NCBI RefSeq assembly: GCF_037977055.1
Contig: NZ_CP150274.1
Span: forward strand, 2,542,001-2,606,000
From: Paenibacillus sp. FSL K6-1096
GTDB taxonomy: Bacteria > Bacillota > Bacilli > Paenibacillales > Paenibacillaceae
Direction of reading: 5' to 3'
DNA: 64,000 nt
Shown here: in pieces, positions 38,845 to 47,936 of the stretch
Layout of the letters: each line of letters opens with the position of its first letter
Numbering within the stretch: position 1 is the stretch's first letter
Translations under genes and position numbers: made by a program
The notes under the pieces: model-generated
The model's database searches: none
The model's input: only the letters and a program-made list of their open reading frames with translations
Told to the model about the DNA's origin: nothing

Positions 38845-39504
38845 CTATTGATACGCCATCTCCAGCTTGGTCAGGTTGTCCTTCCGCCCGACAATAACCA
38901 GCACATCCCCTTCAGTCAGGCGGTCCTCCGCTCTGGGTGATATGTTCATCTCGTCTCCCCGGCGGATCGCCATGACGTTACAGCCGAACTTGGCCCGTAT
39001 ATCAAGCTCCTGCAGATTCCTGCCGAGCATCTGCCCGGAGACCTTCATATCCAGAATGCTGTATTCCGGCGACAGCTCAATATAGTCCAGGATGTTCGGT
39101 GAGGCGAGATGATGCGCGAGCCGCATCCCCATGTCCCGTTCCGGGTAGATTACCTTATCTGCGCCGATTTTACCCAGCACCTTGCCGTGCAGCTCACTTT
39201 TGGCTTTGGCGACAATGGCAGGCACGCCCAGATCCTTCAGGATCAGTGTGGTCAGAATGCTGGCCTGAATATCCTCACCGATGGCAACCACCACCACATC
39301 GAAGTTACGGATGCCCAATGCGCGCAGCGCCTCTTCATCCGTGGAGTCCGCAGATACGGCATGCGTCACAATATTAGAGATTTCCTGGGTGCGCTGTTCA
39401 TCCGCATCGATTGCCAGCACCTCATAGCCCATGCCGCTAAGCGCTTTGGCTACACTTGAACCGAAGCGTCCCATGCCGATGATGGCATATTGTTTTTTGG
39501 CCAT
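38845..39504 (-). CDS. K+ channel/transporter regulatory subunit, KtrA/KtrC (TrkA) family
   Basis: The ATG at 39504 (GGGAGGT 9 nt upstream) gives 219 residues. An N-terminal RCK_N Rossmann domain starts YAIIGMGRFGSSVA (GxGxxG at 10-15) for ATP/ADP or NAD(H), followed by RCK_C (about 135-219) where c-di-AMP binds in Bacillota homologues. It forms an octameric ring on a KtrB/KtrD membrane subunit, which is not in this window; isolated ktrC-type genes of this kind are normal. KimA at the left edge is a second potassium system that responds to the same signal in B. subtilis. Confidence 0.88.
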   Translation of the reverse strand: MAKKQYAIIGMGRFGSSVAKALSGMGYEVLAIDADEQRTQEISNIVTHAVSADSTDEEALRALGIRNFDVVVVAIGEDIQASILTTLILKDLGVPAIVAKAKSELHGKVLGKIGADKVIYPERDMGMRLAHHLASPNILDYIELSPEYSILDMKVSGQMLGRNLQELDIRAKFGCNVMAIRRGDEMNISPRAEDRLTEGDVLVIVGRKDNLTKLEMAYQ

Positions 39505-39661
39505 TGCCTGTGTACCTCCCGTCCGCACTAAGCATATCCCCCAGTATAGCACAAGCCCGTCCAAACTTGAATGTTCAGCGCTGTCTCAGGGCACCTTATA
39601 AGCAGGCTGCTCATTCAAGCATCTGAATGACCCCCAATACACCAACGTAAGGAGGCCGATT

Positions 39662-39898
39662 ATGCCAGTCACCATCGATTTGCGCCAGGCGATTATCCAC
39701 AAAGTGCACGGCCAGACGGAAGAAGGCCTGCGGGAAGTCATCGAGAACTCCATAGACGGGCCGGAAGCGGCGCTGCCGGGACTTGGCGTCATCTTTGAAA
39801 TGGTCTGGAAGGATCTTGATCCTGCCAAGCGGGACCGGGTCCTGTCCATGCTGCACAGACATCTGGAGAAGCTCACCCCAGGGTCGATTACTTCCTAA
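39662..39898 (+). CDS. sspI: small acid-soluble spore protein SspI
   Basis: The 78-residue protein has the SspI pattern: a basic N-terminal helix (DLRQAIIHKVHGQTEEGLRE) and the signature LPGLGVIFEMVWKDLDPAKR. In B. subtilis SspI is a minor spore-core protein made in the forespore by sigma G. The gene lies next to the TrmH/YsgA region as in Bacillus. GGAGG stands 9 nt before the ATG. A convincing sigma G promoter was not assigned. The bidirectional terminator at 39916-39964 follows. Confidence 0.92.
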   Translation: MPVTIDLRQAIIHKVHGQTEEGLREVIENSIDGPEAALPGLGVIFEMVWKDLDPAKRDRVLSMLHRHLEKLTPGSITS

Positions 39899-39915
39899 AG
39901 AGACCCCTCCCGCCA

Positions 39916-39964
39916 AAAAAACCTCCGCACCCGCCGTGCTGCTGCACAGGGGTACGGAGGTTTT
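39916..39964. terminator. bidirectional terminator between sspI and prfC
   Basis: AAAACCTCCG...CGGAGGTTTT encloses a second short GTGC-TGCT-GCAC helix. It lies between convergent genes and carries T runs on both strands. Confidence 0.9.
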
Positions 39965-39971
39965 GCAGAAT

Positions 39972-41558
39972 TTAGGGAGCCGTCTCCAGGAACTTGGCGG
40001 TCGGATTCTTCTCCATCGCCGTCCGCATGGCGTATTCGTTCTCGAACAGCACGACATAATTGCCCTTCTTGTCCGTCACCAGGGTGGAATTGATGCGGAA
40101 CTTGCTGGCATCCGGCTTGTTCTCATCCACGATCCAGCGGGCGAACTGGTAGTTCATCCGTTGCAGCTGAACATCCACGCCGTACTCACCCTTCATGCGG
40201 TACTCGAACACCTCGAATTGCAGCTGTCCGACTACCCCCAGCAGAATGTCATCGAAGTTGACCGTGCGGAACACCTGGATCATGCCCTCTTCGGTCAACT
40301 GGTCAATCCCCTTCTGGAACTGCTTCGATTTCAGGGCATTCTTAATGCTGACTTTGGAGAAAATCTCCGGTGAGAACGTCGGCAGCTCATCGAATTCCAT
40401 ATCGCCTGCCTGGCTAAGTGTATCGCCGATGCGGAAGATGCCCGGGTCGAACAGGCCGATAATATCGCCCGGATATGCTTCTTCCACGATATCCCGGTCC
40501 TGAGCCAGGAACTGCTGCGGTTGAGACAGCTTGATCTCCTTACCGGCCCGTACATGCTTCACGCTCATGCCGCGCTCGAACTTGCCGGACACGATGCGCA
40601 GGAAGGCAATCCGGTCGCGGTGCGCCGGGTTCATGTTGGCCTGGATTTTGAATACATAGCCGGTGAATTTCTCATTGGTTGGTTCAACGGAGCCCACAGT
40701 GCTGCGGCGCGGCTCCGGCTTCGGCGCCAGCTCCAGGAAGTTGTCAAGGAACGTCTGCACTCCGAAATTATTGATCGCACTGCCGAAGAAGACTGGTGTC
40801 AGCTCCCCGCGCAGCACCTTCTTGTAATCGAAGGGATCACCCGCTACATCCAGCAGCTCCAGGTCCTGGCACAGCTGGTCATGCAGATATTCTCCAGCCA
40901 TCTCGCGGATAACCGGGTCATTGTAGCCTTCCACCTTCTGCACCTTAATGACAGAATGGTCGTCACCCTGGAACAGCTCTACCTGATTCTTCATCCGGTC
41001 GTATACGCCGCACAGCTCGCGGCCCATGCCAATCGGCCAGTTCATCGGCACCGAGCGGATGCCCAGCACATTCTCCAGCTCTTCCATCAGCTCGAACGGG
41101 CTGCGGCCTTCGCGGTCCAGCTTGTTAATGAAGGTGAAGATCGGAATTCCGCGCTTCGCACACACCTGGAACAGCTTGATGGTCTGCGCTTCGACCCCCT
41201 TGGCTACGTCGATCAGCATGACCGCGCTGTCCGCTGCCGTTAAGGTACGGTAGGTGTCCTCACTGAAGTCCTGGTGACCCGGAGTATCGAGAATGTTCAC
41301 CCGGTGTCCCTCGTAATCAAACTGCATCACGGACGAGGTAACCGAGATCCCGCGCTGCTTCTCAATTTCCATCCAGTCACTGGTCGCGTGCTTGCTGGCC
41401 TTACGGGCCTTAACTGTACCCGCCAGGCGGATAGCGCCTCCGAAGAGCAGGAGCTTCTCGGTCAGCGTTGTTTTCCCCGCATCGGGGTGGGAAATAATCG
41501 CAAAGGTTCTGCGTTTGTCTACTTCAGTCTGAAGCTTATGATCCGTTGCCTTGTTCAT
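39972..41558 (-). CDS. prfC: peptide chain release factor 3
   Basis: The ATG at 41558 (AAGGG 9 nt upstream) gives 528 residues, the normal RF3 length. G motifs are intact: SHPDAGKT (23-30), GISVTSSVMQ, DTPGHQDFSEDTYRTL, NKLDREGR. The three-domain order of RF3 follows (GTPase, beta-barrel domain 2, domain 3). The protein is a GTPase that removes RF1/RF2 from ribosomes after termination. It is present in some Bacillota but absent from B. subtilis. It stands alone, with about 230 bp of leader upstream, in which I see only the zwf terminator. Confidence 0.95.
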   Translation of the reverse strand: MNKATDHKLQTEVDKRRTFAIISHPDAGKTTLTEKLLLFGGAIRLAGTVKARKASKHATSDWMEIEKQRGISVTSSVMQFDYEGHRVNILDTPGHQDFSEDTYRTLTAADSAVMLIDVAKGVEAQTIKLFQVCAKRGIPIFTFINKLDREGRSPFELMEELENVLGIRSVPMNWPIGMGRELCGVYDRMKNQVELFQGDDHSVIKVQKVEGYNDPVIREMAGEYLHDQLCQDLELLDVAGDPFDYKKVLRGELTPVFFGSAINNFGVQTFLDNFLELAPKPEPRRSTVGSVEPTNEKFTGYVFKIQANMNPAHRDRIAFLRIVSGKFERGMSVKHVRAGKEIKLSQPQQFLAQDRDIVEEAYPGDIIGLFDPGIFRIGDTLSQAGDMEFDELPTFSPEIFSKVSIKNALKSKQFQKGIDQLTEEGMIQVFRTVNFDDILLGVVGQLQFEVFEYRMKGEYGVDVQLQRMNYQFARWIVDENKPDASKFRINSTLVTDKKGNYVVLFENEYAMRTAMEKNPTAKFLETAP

Positions 41559-41794
41559 CACACATATCCCTTCATATATAAAATTCCTGCAGCTGCTCCA
41601 ATTGCCGGATTCCATCAAATCGGACGACTATTCATGGATTCAGATCCTTTCCATAGGGATTCACCGTACATTAACCTCATCATACCGTTTATAGGATCAT
41701 CTCTAGCGCTAGGCTTAGAAAGCTGTATGTTGAAAGCATCCTTCTCAGTATAGCAAAATCCGGCGGAGATTATCTACAAAAATGGTCTCCTCCA

Positions 41795-41826
41795 TAAAAT
41801 AATCCCCCTGCGCCGCAGGGGGATCT
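41795..41826 (-). terminator. rho-independent terminator after zwf
   Basis: In the minus direction GATCCCCCTGCG, no spare loop beyond GCGC, CAGGGGGATTATTTT. The stem is 11 bp. Confidence 0.9.
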
Positions 41827-41848
41827 TCATCATTCTCCTATTGTAGCC

Positions 41849-43399
41849 TTAGCGGTTAACCTGCCAGACCACATTGTCTTCGTCCTGGCCGTTGACCGGC
41901 CACCAGTGGAAGCCGTCTCCGGCTAACAGCTGATCGGCTTCGACCGGACCCCAGGAGCCCGCAGGGTAGGAAGCCAGATCATTATTGTCTTCCTTCCAGG
42001 TCTGGGCGATGCGGTCCACGAAGGACCAGGCGGAGGATACTTCATCCCAGCGGGTGAAGTAGGTGGAGTCGCCGCGTGCTGCATCATGCAGCAGACGCTC
42101 GTAGGCCTCGGGCGAGTTGATGCCGACCAGGCAGCTCTGGCAGAAATCCATTGCCAGCGGCTGGATTTCTGATTCCGAGCCCGGCTTCTTCGCGTTGATC
42201 TTCACGTAGATGCCTTCCATCGGATTCACGCGGATGACGAGCAGGTTCGGCTCCAGCTTGTGCTTCTGGCCCAGGTAGACGTTAGTCGGCATTCCCTTGA
42301 ATTCGACAACCACTTCTGTTGTCTTCACCGGCAGGCGTTTGCCTGTACGGATATAGAAGGGAACTCCTGCCCAGCGGAAGTTATCGACGAACACACGGGC
42401 GGCGAAATACGTCTCTGTATTCGACTCCGGGTCCACCTTGTCTTCCTGGCGGTAAGCCGGAAGAGTCTTGCCCTTGTAGAGGCCTTGGGTATATTGGCCG
42501 CGGACTACATTCTCACGCACTTCTTCAGCAGAGGCGTAAGGACGCAGCGAACGCAGTACTTTGACTTTCTCATCACGGATATCTTCAGCCAGCAGACGGC
42601 TAGGCGGCTCCATAGCGATCATGGTCAGCAGCTGGAGCATATGGTTCTGGCCCATATCACGCAGCGCTCCGGCATGATCATAATACCCGCCGCGCTCTTC
42701 TACACCAACCGTCTCGCCGAGGGTGATCTGAATGTTGGCAATATGCTTGTTGTTCCACAGCGGCTCAAAGAAGGCATTGGCGAAGCGGATCACTTCGATA
42801 TTCTGCACCATCTCTTTGCCCAGATAGTGGTCAATGCGGTAAATCTCCTCTTCCTGGAATACCTGGCGAATCTGCTTGTTCAGTTCCTCTGCGGATTCCA
42901 GATTGTAGCCGAACGGCTTCTCAATCACCAGACGGTTCCAGCCTCTGGTCTGCAGCATACCGCCCGCCTTCAGGTTGAAGGAGACACTGCCGAACAGCTC
43001 CGGCGCCAGAGCCAGATAGAACATCCGGTTGCCCGGAATATTGAATTTCTCTTCAAGCGCCTCTGTCTGCGCGTTCAGCTCACGGAAGCCGTCAATATTG
43101 TTGATGTCCAGAGACTTGTATTCGAAATGCTGGACGAACTCGTTCCACTCCGCAGCATCTCCTGCCTGGTAACGGCAGAACTCGCGGATGGACTCCTTCA
43201 CATCTTCCCGGAATTCATCCTGGGTGCGGGGACGCCGAGCCACGCCAACTACCGCAAAATCATCAGTCAGCTTGCCTTCACGGTACAAACTGTAAATCGC
43301 CGGAAAAAGCTTGCGCCGGGCCAGATCTCCGGTTGCCCCGAAGATAAAGAATACAGCACCGGGTGTGTGCAGTGGATCAAGGGTTTGATTTTCAGCCAT
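41849..43399 (-). CDS. zwf: glucose-6-phosphate 1-dehydrogenase
   Basis: The 516-residue enzyme oxidises glucose 6-phosphate with NADP+ at the entry to the oxidative pentose phosphate pathway. The coenzyme loop GATGDLARRK (21-30), EKPFG (160-164), the active-site RIDHYLGKEMVQN (188-200) and ERGGYYDHAGALRDMGQNH region are intact. AGGAG lies only 2 nt before the ATG, slightly close. A good promoter lies about 240 nt upstream (43647-43675), giving an unusually long leader. No gnd or pgl gene is adjacent. Confidence 0.97.
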   Translation of the reverse strand: MAENQTLDPLHTPGAVFFIFGATGDLARRKLFPAIYSLYREGKLTDDFAVVGVARRPRTQDEFREDVKESIREFCRYQAGDAAEWNEFVQHFEYKSLDINNIDGFRELNAQTEALEEKFNIPGNRMFYLALAPELFGSVSFNLKAGGMLQTRGWNRLVIEKPFGYNLESAEELNKQIRQVFQEEEIYRIDHYLGKEMVQNIEVIRFANAFFEPLWNNKHIANIQITLGETVGVEERGGYYDHAGALRDMGQNHMLQLLTMIAMEPPSRLLAEDIRDEKVKVLRSLRPYASAEEVRENVVRGQYTQGLYKGKTLPAYRQEDKVDPESNTETYFAARVFVDNFRWAGVPFYIRTGKRLPVKTTEVVVEFKGMPTNVYLGQKHKLEPNLLVIRVNPMEGIYVKINAKKPGSESEIQPLAMDFCQSCLVGINSPEAYERLLHDAARGDSTYFTRWDEVSSAWSFVDRIAQTWKEDNNDLASYPAGSWGPVEADQLLAGDGFHWWPVNGQDEDNVVWQVNR

Positions 43400-43646
43400 G
43401 GCTCCTCATCTCTCTGTATGTAATATAGTTGACATTCATTCTCAACGCCGATTATGAGACAAAACGCACATGACGGCGTGATGTCATTTTATCATAATTG
43501 GACAAATGATGCTATCACATTCCTGACAGTTTCTCTCGGGATTTCGCAATTTTCTATTACTCTTACTTATACTTTGCCATGCTCTTACTTATATTACTGG
43601 GTATTACTGGCGTCTCCCCGCTTTCCCGCGAACGAAGTACACCACC

Positions 43647-43675
43647 ATTATAATGCCACAACATACACTCTTCAA
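43647..43675 (-). promoter_or_regulatory. sigma A-like promoter for zwf with a long leader
   Basis: TTGAAG (43670-43675), 17 bp, TATAAT (43647-43652) on the minus strand. Transcription would begin near 43640, about 240 nt before zwf. The leader has two TAAGTAAGAG copies (about 43562-43571 and 43584-43593) and no evident terminator or known riboswitch. Confidence 0.65.
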
Positions 43676-43683
43676 TGTAAAGC

Positions 43684-44508
43684 CTAATATTCTATAGTAA
43701 TAAGAGGGAGTCCAATTGTCACCCTGTTGCTGTTGTCATTGTCATTTTGGTGGACAGCCATCTGCAGGGCAATCTTATGATCGCCGCTGTTCACGAACCG
43801 CTTGCTGCCCGGAACTGTATAGGAGCGGCTGACCGTGGACACATCCTCATAGCTTTCCACCGCATGCAATCCACTGCCCTCTGCTTCCATCGTTCCTTCT
43901 ATGGCTGCCAATGCCTCGCCAGGCAATCCCTGCGACAACGCGCTGCCCTGGATAGATGCATTCCACTCTGGTGTGATTCCTGCTGCCATCATTATTTTAC
44001 CCGTTTTCTCTGCCGTATCCTGAAGCTCTTCTGCCTTCAGCAGATTCTGGGTTTCCATAGTTACAAACACATAACTCCCGCCTTGCTCCAGATCAGTCCA
44101 TAACATAGAGAGCTTGCTGGAATCTCCTTGGGAGGCAGCCGCTCTGTACATCATATGTCCGTCCTCATCACTGCCGGATACTTTCCCGAGACCAAGCTGT
44201 TCTGCCAGCATGATGGCTTTCTCTTCAGAGTCATTGCTGTCTCCGCTAAATTGCCCCTGCCATTTCAGTACAAGGCGTTGTGTTGAACCTGGCGCTGTTA
44301 CTTCCTGCCCAACTGAGGATAACAAAGACAACGACTCACGCAAACCGGCAAAAACGGATGATCCAGAATCAACAGTTGAGGATACCATGGCTGTAAGCTG
44401 CTTATCTCCACTCCGGAATCCGGCCAGCATAAGAACTGCTAGACTCAGACAAAGAATCAGTATCCCCTTGCTCTGCCGCTCCTTTCCCACTCCGCATCGC
44501 CCTCTCAT
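43684..44508 (-). CDS. ywmB: YwmB family (TATA-box-binding-like fold) secreted protein
   Basis: The 274-residue protein has a hydrophobic signal segment (about 16-30; ILILCLSLAVLMLAGF) and a YwmB/DUF1779 body with LVLKWQGQF.., AKTGKIMMAAGITPEWNASI-like and the end RVTIGLPLITIEY. The structure of B. subtilis YwmB resembles a TATA-box-binding protein, but the cellular role is not established. In Bacillus it lies in the atp-murAA-spoIID neighbourhood; here the next genes are zwf and the lia cluster. The ATG has only a weak site (ACGGA) upstream, and a GTG seven codons in is possible. Confidence 0.8.
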   Translation of the reverse strand: MRGRCGVGKERQSKGILILCLSLAVLMLAGFRSGDKQLTAMVSSTVDSGSSVFAGLRESLSLLSSVGQEVTAPGSTQRLVLKWQGQFSGDSNDSEEKAIMLAEQLGLGKVSGSDEDGHMMYRAAASQGDSSKLSMLWTDLEQGGSYVFVTMETQNLLKAEELQDTAEKTGKIMMAAGITPEWNASIQGSALSQGLPGEALAAIEGTMEAEGSGLHAVESYEDVSTVSRSYTVPGSKRFVNSGDHKIALQMAVHQNDNDNSNRVTIGLPLITIEY

Positions 44509-44568
44509 TCCGTTCTAGTAATCTACTAGACAGGATAGCCAAGTTGGGAGACGGATATACCCGCAGAT

Positions 44569-44630
44569 AAAAAAAACACCTCCAACAGCCCCCCAATCCC
44601 TTGCGGGGACCAGATTCTACTAAAGGTGCT
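44569..44630 (-). terminator. terminator after the lia operon
   Basis: AGCACCTTTAG and GGAGGTGT pair around a GC-rich inner helix (CCCC-GCAA-GGG), followed by TTTTTTTT on the minus strand. Confidence 0.82.
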
Positions 44631-44654
44631 TGACCTGATTCCTAAGGCTGACGC

Positions 44655-45314
44655 TTATTCCGCCAATCCGTTCTTATATGCATAAATAGCCGCCTGGGTG
44701 CGGTCTTCCACATCCAGCTTGGCGAGAATATTCGTGACATGGAATTTCACTGTCTTGATTCCGATAATTAATTGATCGGCAATATCCTGGTTGGATTTGC
44801 CCTGGGCCAGCAGCTTCAACACTTCCATCTCGCGTTCAGTAAGCTCTTTGTACGCCGGCGATTCGCCCTTGGCATTGGAGCGGAACCGGTTCATCATTTT
44901 GGAGGCCACCTGTGACTCCAGCACCGACTGGCCTCTTGCCGCCGCCCGGATCGCATCCGCCACTTCGCTGGCCCGTGAGGTCTTGAGCAGGTAGCTGAAC
45001 GCTCCGGCTTCAATAACGGGATACATCTTCTCATCATCCAAATAACTGGTCAGCACGATCACCTTACACTCCGGGTACAGCTTCAGCAGCTGTCTGGTCG
45101 TTTCGATTCCGTCCATTCCGTCCATGACCAGATCCATCAGCACCACATCCGGATTATACTCCTGGGCCAGGCGGATGCCTTCCTCGCCGCTTCCGGCTTC
45201 ACCTACCACTTCAATTCCATCCTCGGTGCCGAGCACCGCAGCTAAACCGATTCGCACCATCTCATGATCGTCCACCAGCAGAACCTTGATTGCATCTGAT
45301 TCCTCGACTTCCAT
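44655..45314 (-). CDS. liaR: NarL/LuxR-family response regulator, LiaR/VraR type
   Basis: The 219-residue regulator has a receiver (Asp15-Asp16 pocket, phospho-acceptor Asp61 in VLMDLVMDGMDG, Lys near 111 in LLKTS) and a C-terminal LuxR helix-turn-helix (about 155-210; LTEREMEVLKLLAQGKSNQD, GIKTVKFHVTNILAKL). It pairs with the LiaS-like kinase 15 bp upstream. In B. subtilis LiaR activates liaIH upon lipid II antibiotics and membrane stress; here the liaI-pspA-pspC-pspA genes at 47228-49442 are the natural target. AGGAAAG precedes the ATG. Confidence 0.9.
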   Translation of the reverse strand: MEVEESDAIKVLLVDDHEMVRIGLAAVLGTEDGIEVVGEAGSGEEGIRLAQEYNPDVVLMDLVMDGMDGIETTRQLLKLYPECKVIVLTSYLDDEKMYPVIEAGAFSYLLKTSRASEVADAIRAAARGQSVLESQVASKMMNRFRSNAKGESPAYKELTEREMEVLKLLAQGKSNQDIADQLIIGIKTVKFHVTNILAKLDVEDRTQAAIYAYKNGLAE

Positions 45315-45329
45315 CGCTTTCCTGACCCC

Positions 45330-46364
45330 CTATTCGTTGACTACCGGTACGGTAATTTCAATCCGCATTCCTTTGCCGGGGGCGGTGATGAACTGGATGG
45401 AGCCCCCGATCTCTGTAATCCGCTCCTGCATATTCGACAGCCCGTAGGATGTCTGCTTGGCTTCATCCATCTCGAAGCCGATCCCGTCATCGCGCAGCGT
45501 CAGCCGGACCGTATCGCCGCGGCGGTGCAGGCGGATCTCCATCTTCTCCGCCTTGGCATGGCGCAGCGTATTGGAGATCGCCTCCTGCACAATGCGGAAC
45601 AGATGATTCTCGACGCCCTTCAGCAGCTGCACACCCTGATCCATCTCGAACACGATATCAATCGGCACCTTGATCTTCAGTTCCTTGATCAGCTCGCGTA
45701 AGCCTTCCTCCAGTCCCTTGCCGTCCAGATACACCGGACGCAGATGCAGCAGCAGCGCCCGCATCTCGGACTGGGCTACAGCGGACATCTCCTCGATCAG
45801 CGCAATTTGCCGCTGCGCCTTGTCAAAGTCCTTCTCCAGCGTCCGGCCGACCGCCGTGGCCGTCATCGAGATGGCGAACAGCTGCTGCGATACCGCATCA
45901 TGCAGCTCACGCGCCAGCCGCTGCCGCTCCTCGATGATCGCAGTTACCCGCGACTGCTCGGCAAGCTTCGCGTTATTCGTGGACAGCCGCTGCAGCGTGT
46001 TCACCTGGTTCTCCCACTTGCCGCTGATCCGGCCCAGCTGCTGCGCAAGCCGTCCCAGCTCGTCGCTGCCGAGATCCGGCATCGCCGGATTCAGATTGCC
46101 TTTCTCCCAGGATACCAGTGTGGCCCGCAGCAGTTCAAGCTTCCGCTTGCTGCGGAAGCCCTGATAGAAGCCATACCCGACGCCGAAGGCTGCCGGCAGC
46201 AGAATCAGCGTCAGTGCCGTTCTCACGCCGACCCGCCAGTTCTCGAAGGGCTGGAGTAATCCATATGTATACATAATATATGTAATCACGAGCAGCATGA
46301 CCAAAGAGAACAGAGCCCCCTCGCCCATACTGCGCGTAACCATGTTGCTGTTTTTTTTGCCCAT
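45330..46364 (-). CDS. liaS: LiaS/VraS-type sensor histidine kinase
   Basis: The 344-residue kinase has two N-terminal transmembrane helices (about 17-34 and 47-68) with a very short extracellular loop, a HAMP-like linker, a HisKA_3 dimerisation domain with His155 in ARELHDAVSQQLF and an HATPase_c domain (EAISNTLRHAKA, DDGIGF). The minimal sensor is the intramembrane-sensing design of LiaS/VraS, which relies on LiaF. It is immediately downstream of liaF (34 bp) and upstream of liaR. Confidence 0.9.
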   Translation of the reverse strand: MGKKNSNMVTRSMGEGALFSLVMLLVITYIMYTYGLLQPFENWRVGVRTALTLILLPAAFGVGYGFYQGFRSKRKLELLRATLVSWEKGNLNPAMPDLGSDELGRLAQQLGRISGKWENQVNTLQRLSTNNAKLAEQSRVTAIIEERQRLARELHDAVSQQLFAISMTATAVGRTLEKDFDKAQRQIALIEEMSAVAQSEMRALLLHLRPVYLDGKGLEEGLRELIKELKIKVPIDIVFEMDQGVQLLKGVENHLFRIVQEAISNTLRHAKAEKMEIRLHRRGDTVRLTLRDDGIGFEMDEAKQTSYGLSNMQERITEIGGSIQFITAPGKGMRIEITVPVVNE

Positions 46365-46398
46365 GCGGGAGCCCCCCTTCTCTCTGTCCAGCCTACCC

Positions 46399-47046
46399 TT
46401 AAGGTATTCGTACGTCCAGATCCCCCATCAGATAGGAGATATTGAATTTCACCTTATGCTCACTGCTGTCATAGTTGGGCGATTTCCAGTTCAGCCGGTT
46501 CAGCATTCCCGTATCGCGGTGACTGCCGGACTCGATGGAGCCGAACAGCACGAACGCCTCAATCTCCACCCCGTAATCCTCAGACAGCAGAATATCCACA
46601 TCACCAAAAATCCCCTGGAACAGCATAATCGACTCATGCTCCTCCGCCAAGGCCAGCGACAGATCGACATCCACCTCACCCAGCACATGCCAGGCGCTCA
46701 GGCTGCGCATCACCCATGGCGAGAGATCCCAGTCGAAGCGCGAAGAGAAGCTTTGCTTCTGCATGAACCCGGCCCTGCGCTGCATTCTTTTGGATTTCAT
46801 GAAGAACATCACCAGCGAAATCAGGCAGATGCCCAGCACCAGCAGCAGATGGTCCAGCAGCAGCAATACCGCGCCGACCCCCATGAGCCTGTAGCCTTGC
46901 TTCACCTTGCCGGAGGTAATCCGGTAGACTCCCAGCAGCAGCAGCAGGAGCGCGACGATGGAGAAGAAGCCGAGCCATTTGCCAAAAATCATCAAGCAGC
47001 CTACACCAATCAATCCGATGGCAATCAGACGGTTCCGTTTATCCAT
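46399..47046 (-). CDS. liaF: LiaF-type inhibitor of the LiaSR system
   Basis: The ATG at 47046 (AAGGAGGT upstream) gives 215 residues. The N-terminal half has four short hydrophobic helices (about 7-95, DUF5668-like); the C-terminal part (about 105-215; SWVM-like, LGEVDVDLSLALAEEHESIM, FGDVDILLSEDYGVEIEAFV) is the cell-wall-active antibiotics response domain. In B. subtilis LiaF keeps LiaS inactive without stress. A terminator-like hairpin separates it from pspA upstream, so liaFSR is probably transcribed at a lower, partly independent level. Confidence 0.88.
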   Translation of the reverse strand: MDKRNRLIAIGLIGVGCLMIFGKWLGFFSIVALLLLLLGVYRITSGKVKQGYRLMGVGAVLLLLDHLLLVLGICLISLVMFFMKSKRMQRRAGFMQKQSFSSRFDWDLSPWVMRSLSAWHVLGEVDVDLSLALAEEHESIMLFQGIFGDVDILLSEDYGVEIEAFVLFGSIESGSHRDTGMLNRLNWKSPNYDSSEHKVKFNISYLMGDLDVRIP

Positions 47047-47140
47047 ACCCGCACCTCCTTGTCGTTGTGCCTTAAGCAAAACAGGCTTCATCAGCATCAG
47101 CTAAGCTTACAGCAGTAATACGGATCACTTCATCCGCTAC

Positions 47141-47182
47141 AAAAGCCATACCGGTATGGAGAATCCATACCGTATGGCTTTA
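47141..47182 (-). terminator. internal terminator between the pspA and liaF parts of the lia operon
   Basis: In the minus direction AAAGCCATACGGTATGG, ATTCT, CCATACCGGTATGGCTTTT is a long nearly perfect hairpin with a short T tail. It lies between the stress-protein genes and the signalling genes and should allow only partial read-through. Confidence 0.75.
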
Positions 47183-47227
47183 CCTTAAGTCAGCATATCA
47201 TATCCGGGTGTTCTTTAGGAACAAGGA

Positions 47228-47935
47228 TTATTTTTCTTTTTTGTCGAGGGAAGGTGCTGCAGAGCTGGAGTTCAGCTTGTTCTTAAGTGCGGCAAGCTGC
47301 TCTTCCACTTTCAGTTCCTTCTCAGGATCTACCGGCTTAGCATATGCGGATGCCGAAGGGCTATACGGAGCGCGCATCACATCGGCCTCTGCTTCAAGCT
47401 GCATGATTTTCTCTTCCATGCGGTGGAACCCGAGGGATGCACTTCCGCTCTCGATGGAATGTACGCTGCTGATCTGGTTCATCTGCTTCTTGGCTTTGGC
47501 CATTTGAGCGCGGGATACCAGCTCATTGCGCTTGTTGCGCATTTTGTAGAACTCATCCTTCATGTCATGGAGCTGTTTTACCAATTCCTTGGCCTGAACT
47601 TCAGCCTGTGCGTGCAGGTCGCTGTATTCGGTGAACTTCTGGTCGAAATAGATTTTCTCCTCCAGCAGCTTGCGGGTCACTTCTTCCTGACCGTTCTTCA
47701 GGGCCAGCTCAGCCTGTGCGGCACGTTGTCCGGCAACCTTGGCCGCTTCATCCACACGCTGTTTCATGCGGCGTTCATTGGCCATCTGCTTCGCTACGGT
47801 TACTTCAGCCTCATGAATCTCAGCTTCCATATCGCGCAGGTACTGATTAAGCATTACAATCGGGTCCTCTACCTTATCCAGCATATCGTTAACCGACGCC
47901 TTCGTCATATCTTTAATCCGTTTGAATACTCCCAT
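47228..47935 (-). CDS. PspA/IM30-family (ESCRT-III-like) protein, copy 2 (LiaH-like)
   Basis: The ATG at 47935 (AGAAGGGAG upstream) gives 235 residues. The protein is almost entirely alpha-helical coiled coil: [20 protein letters not shown] with the amphipathic helix 0, then the PspA helices to about residue 175, and a flexible C-terminal tail (180-235). PspA/LiaH proteins polymerise on stressed membranes. The spacing of 1 bp from the PspC gene indicates translational coupling. The position matches liaH in B. subtilis. Confidence 0.88.
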   Translation of the reverse strand: MGVFKRIKDMTKASVNDMLDKVEDPIVMLNQYLRDMEAEIHEAEVTVAKQMANERRMKQRVDEAAKVAGQRAAQAELALKNGQEEVTRKLLEEKIYFDQKFTEYSDLHAQAEVQAKELVKQLHDMKDEFYKMRNKRNELVSRAQMAKAKKQMNQISSVHSIESGSASLGFHRMEEKIMQLEAEADVMRAPYSPSASAYAKPVDPEKELKVEEQLAALKNKLNSSSAAPSLDKKEK

Positions 47936-47936
47936 T

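Noticed and set aside
38845..39504. A complete Ktr potassium system
   Set aside because: No KtrB/KtrD membrane subunit is adjacent; only the regulatory subunit is present.
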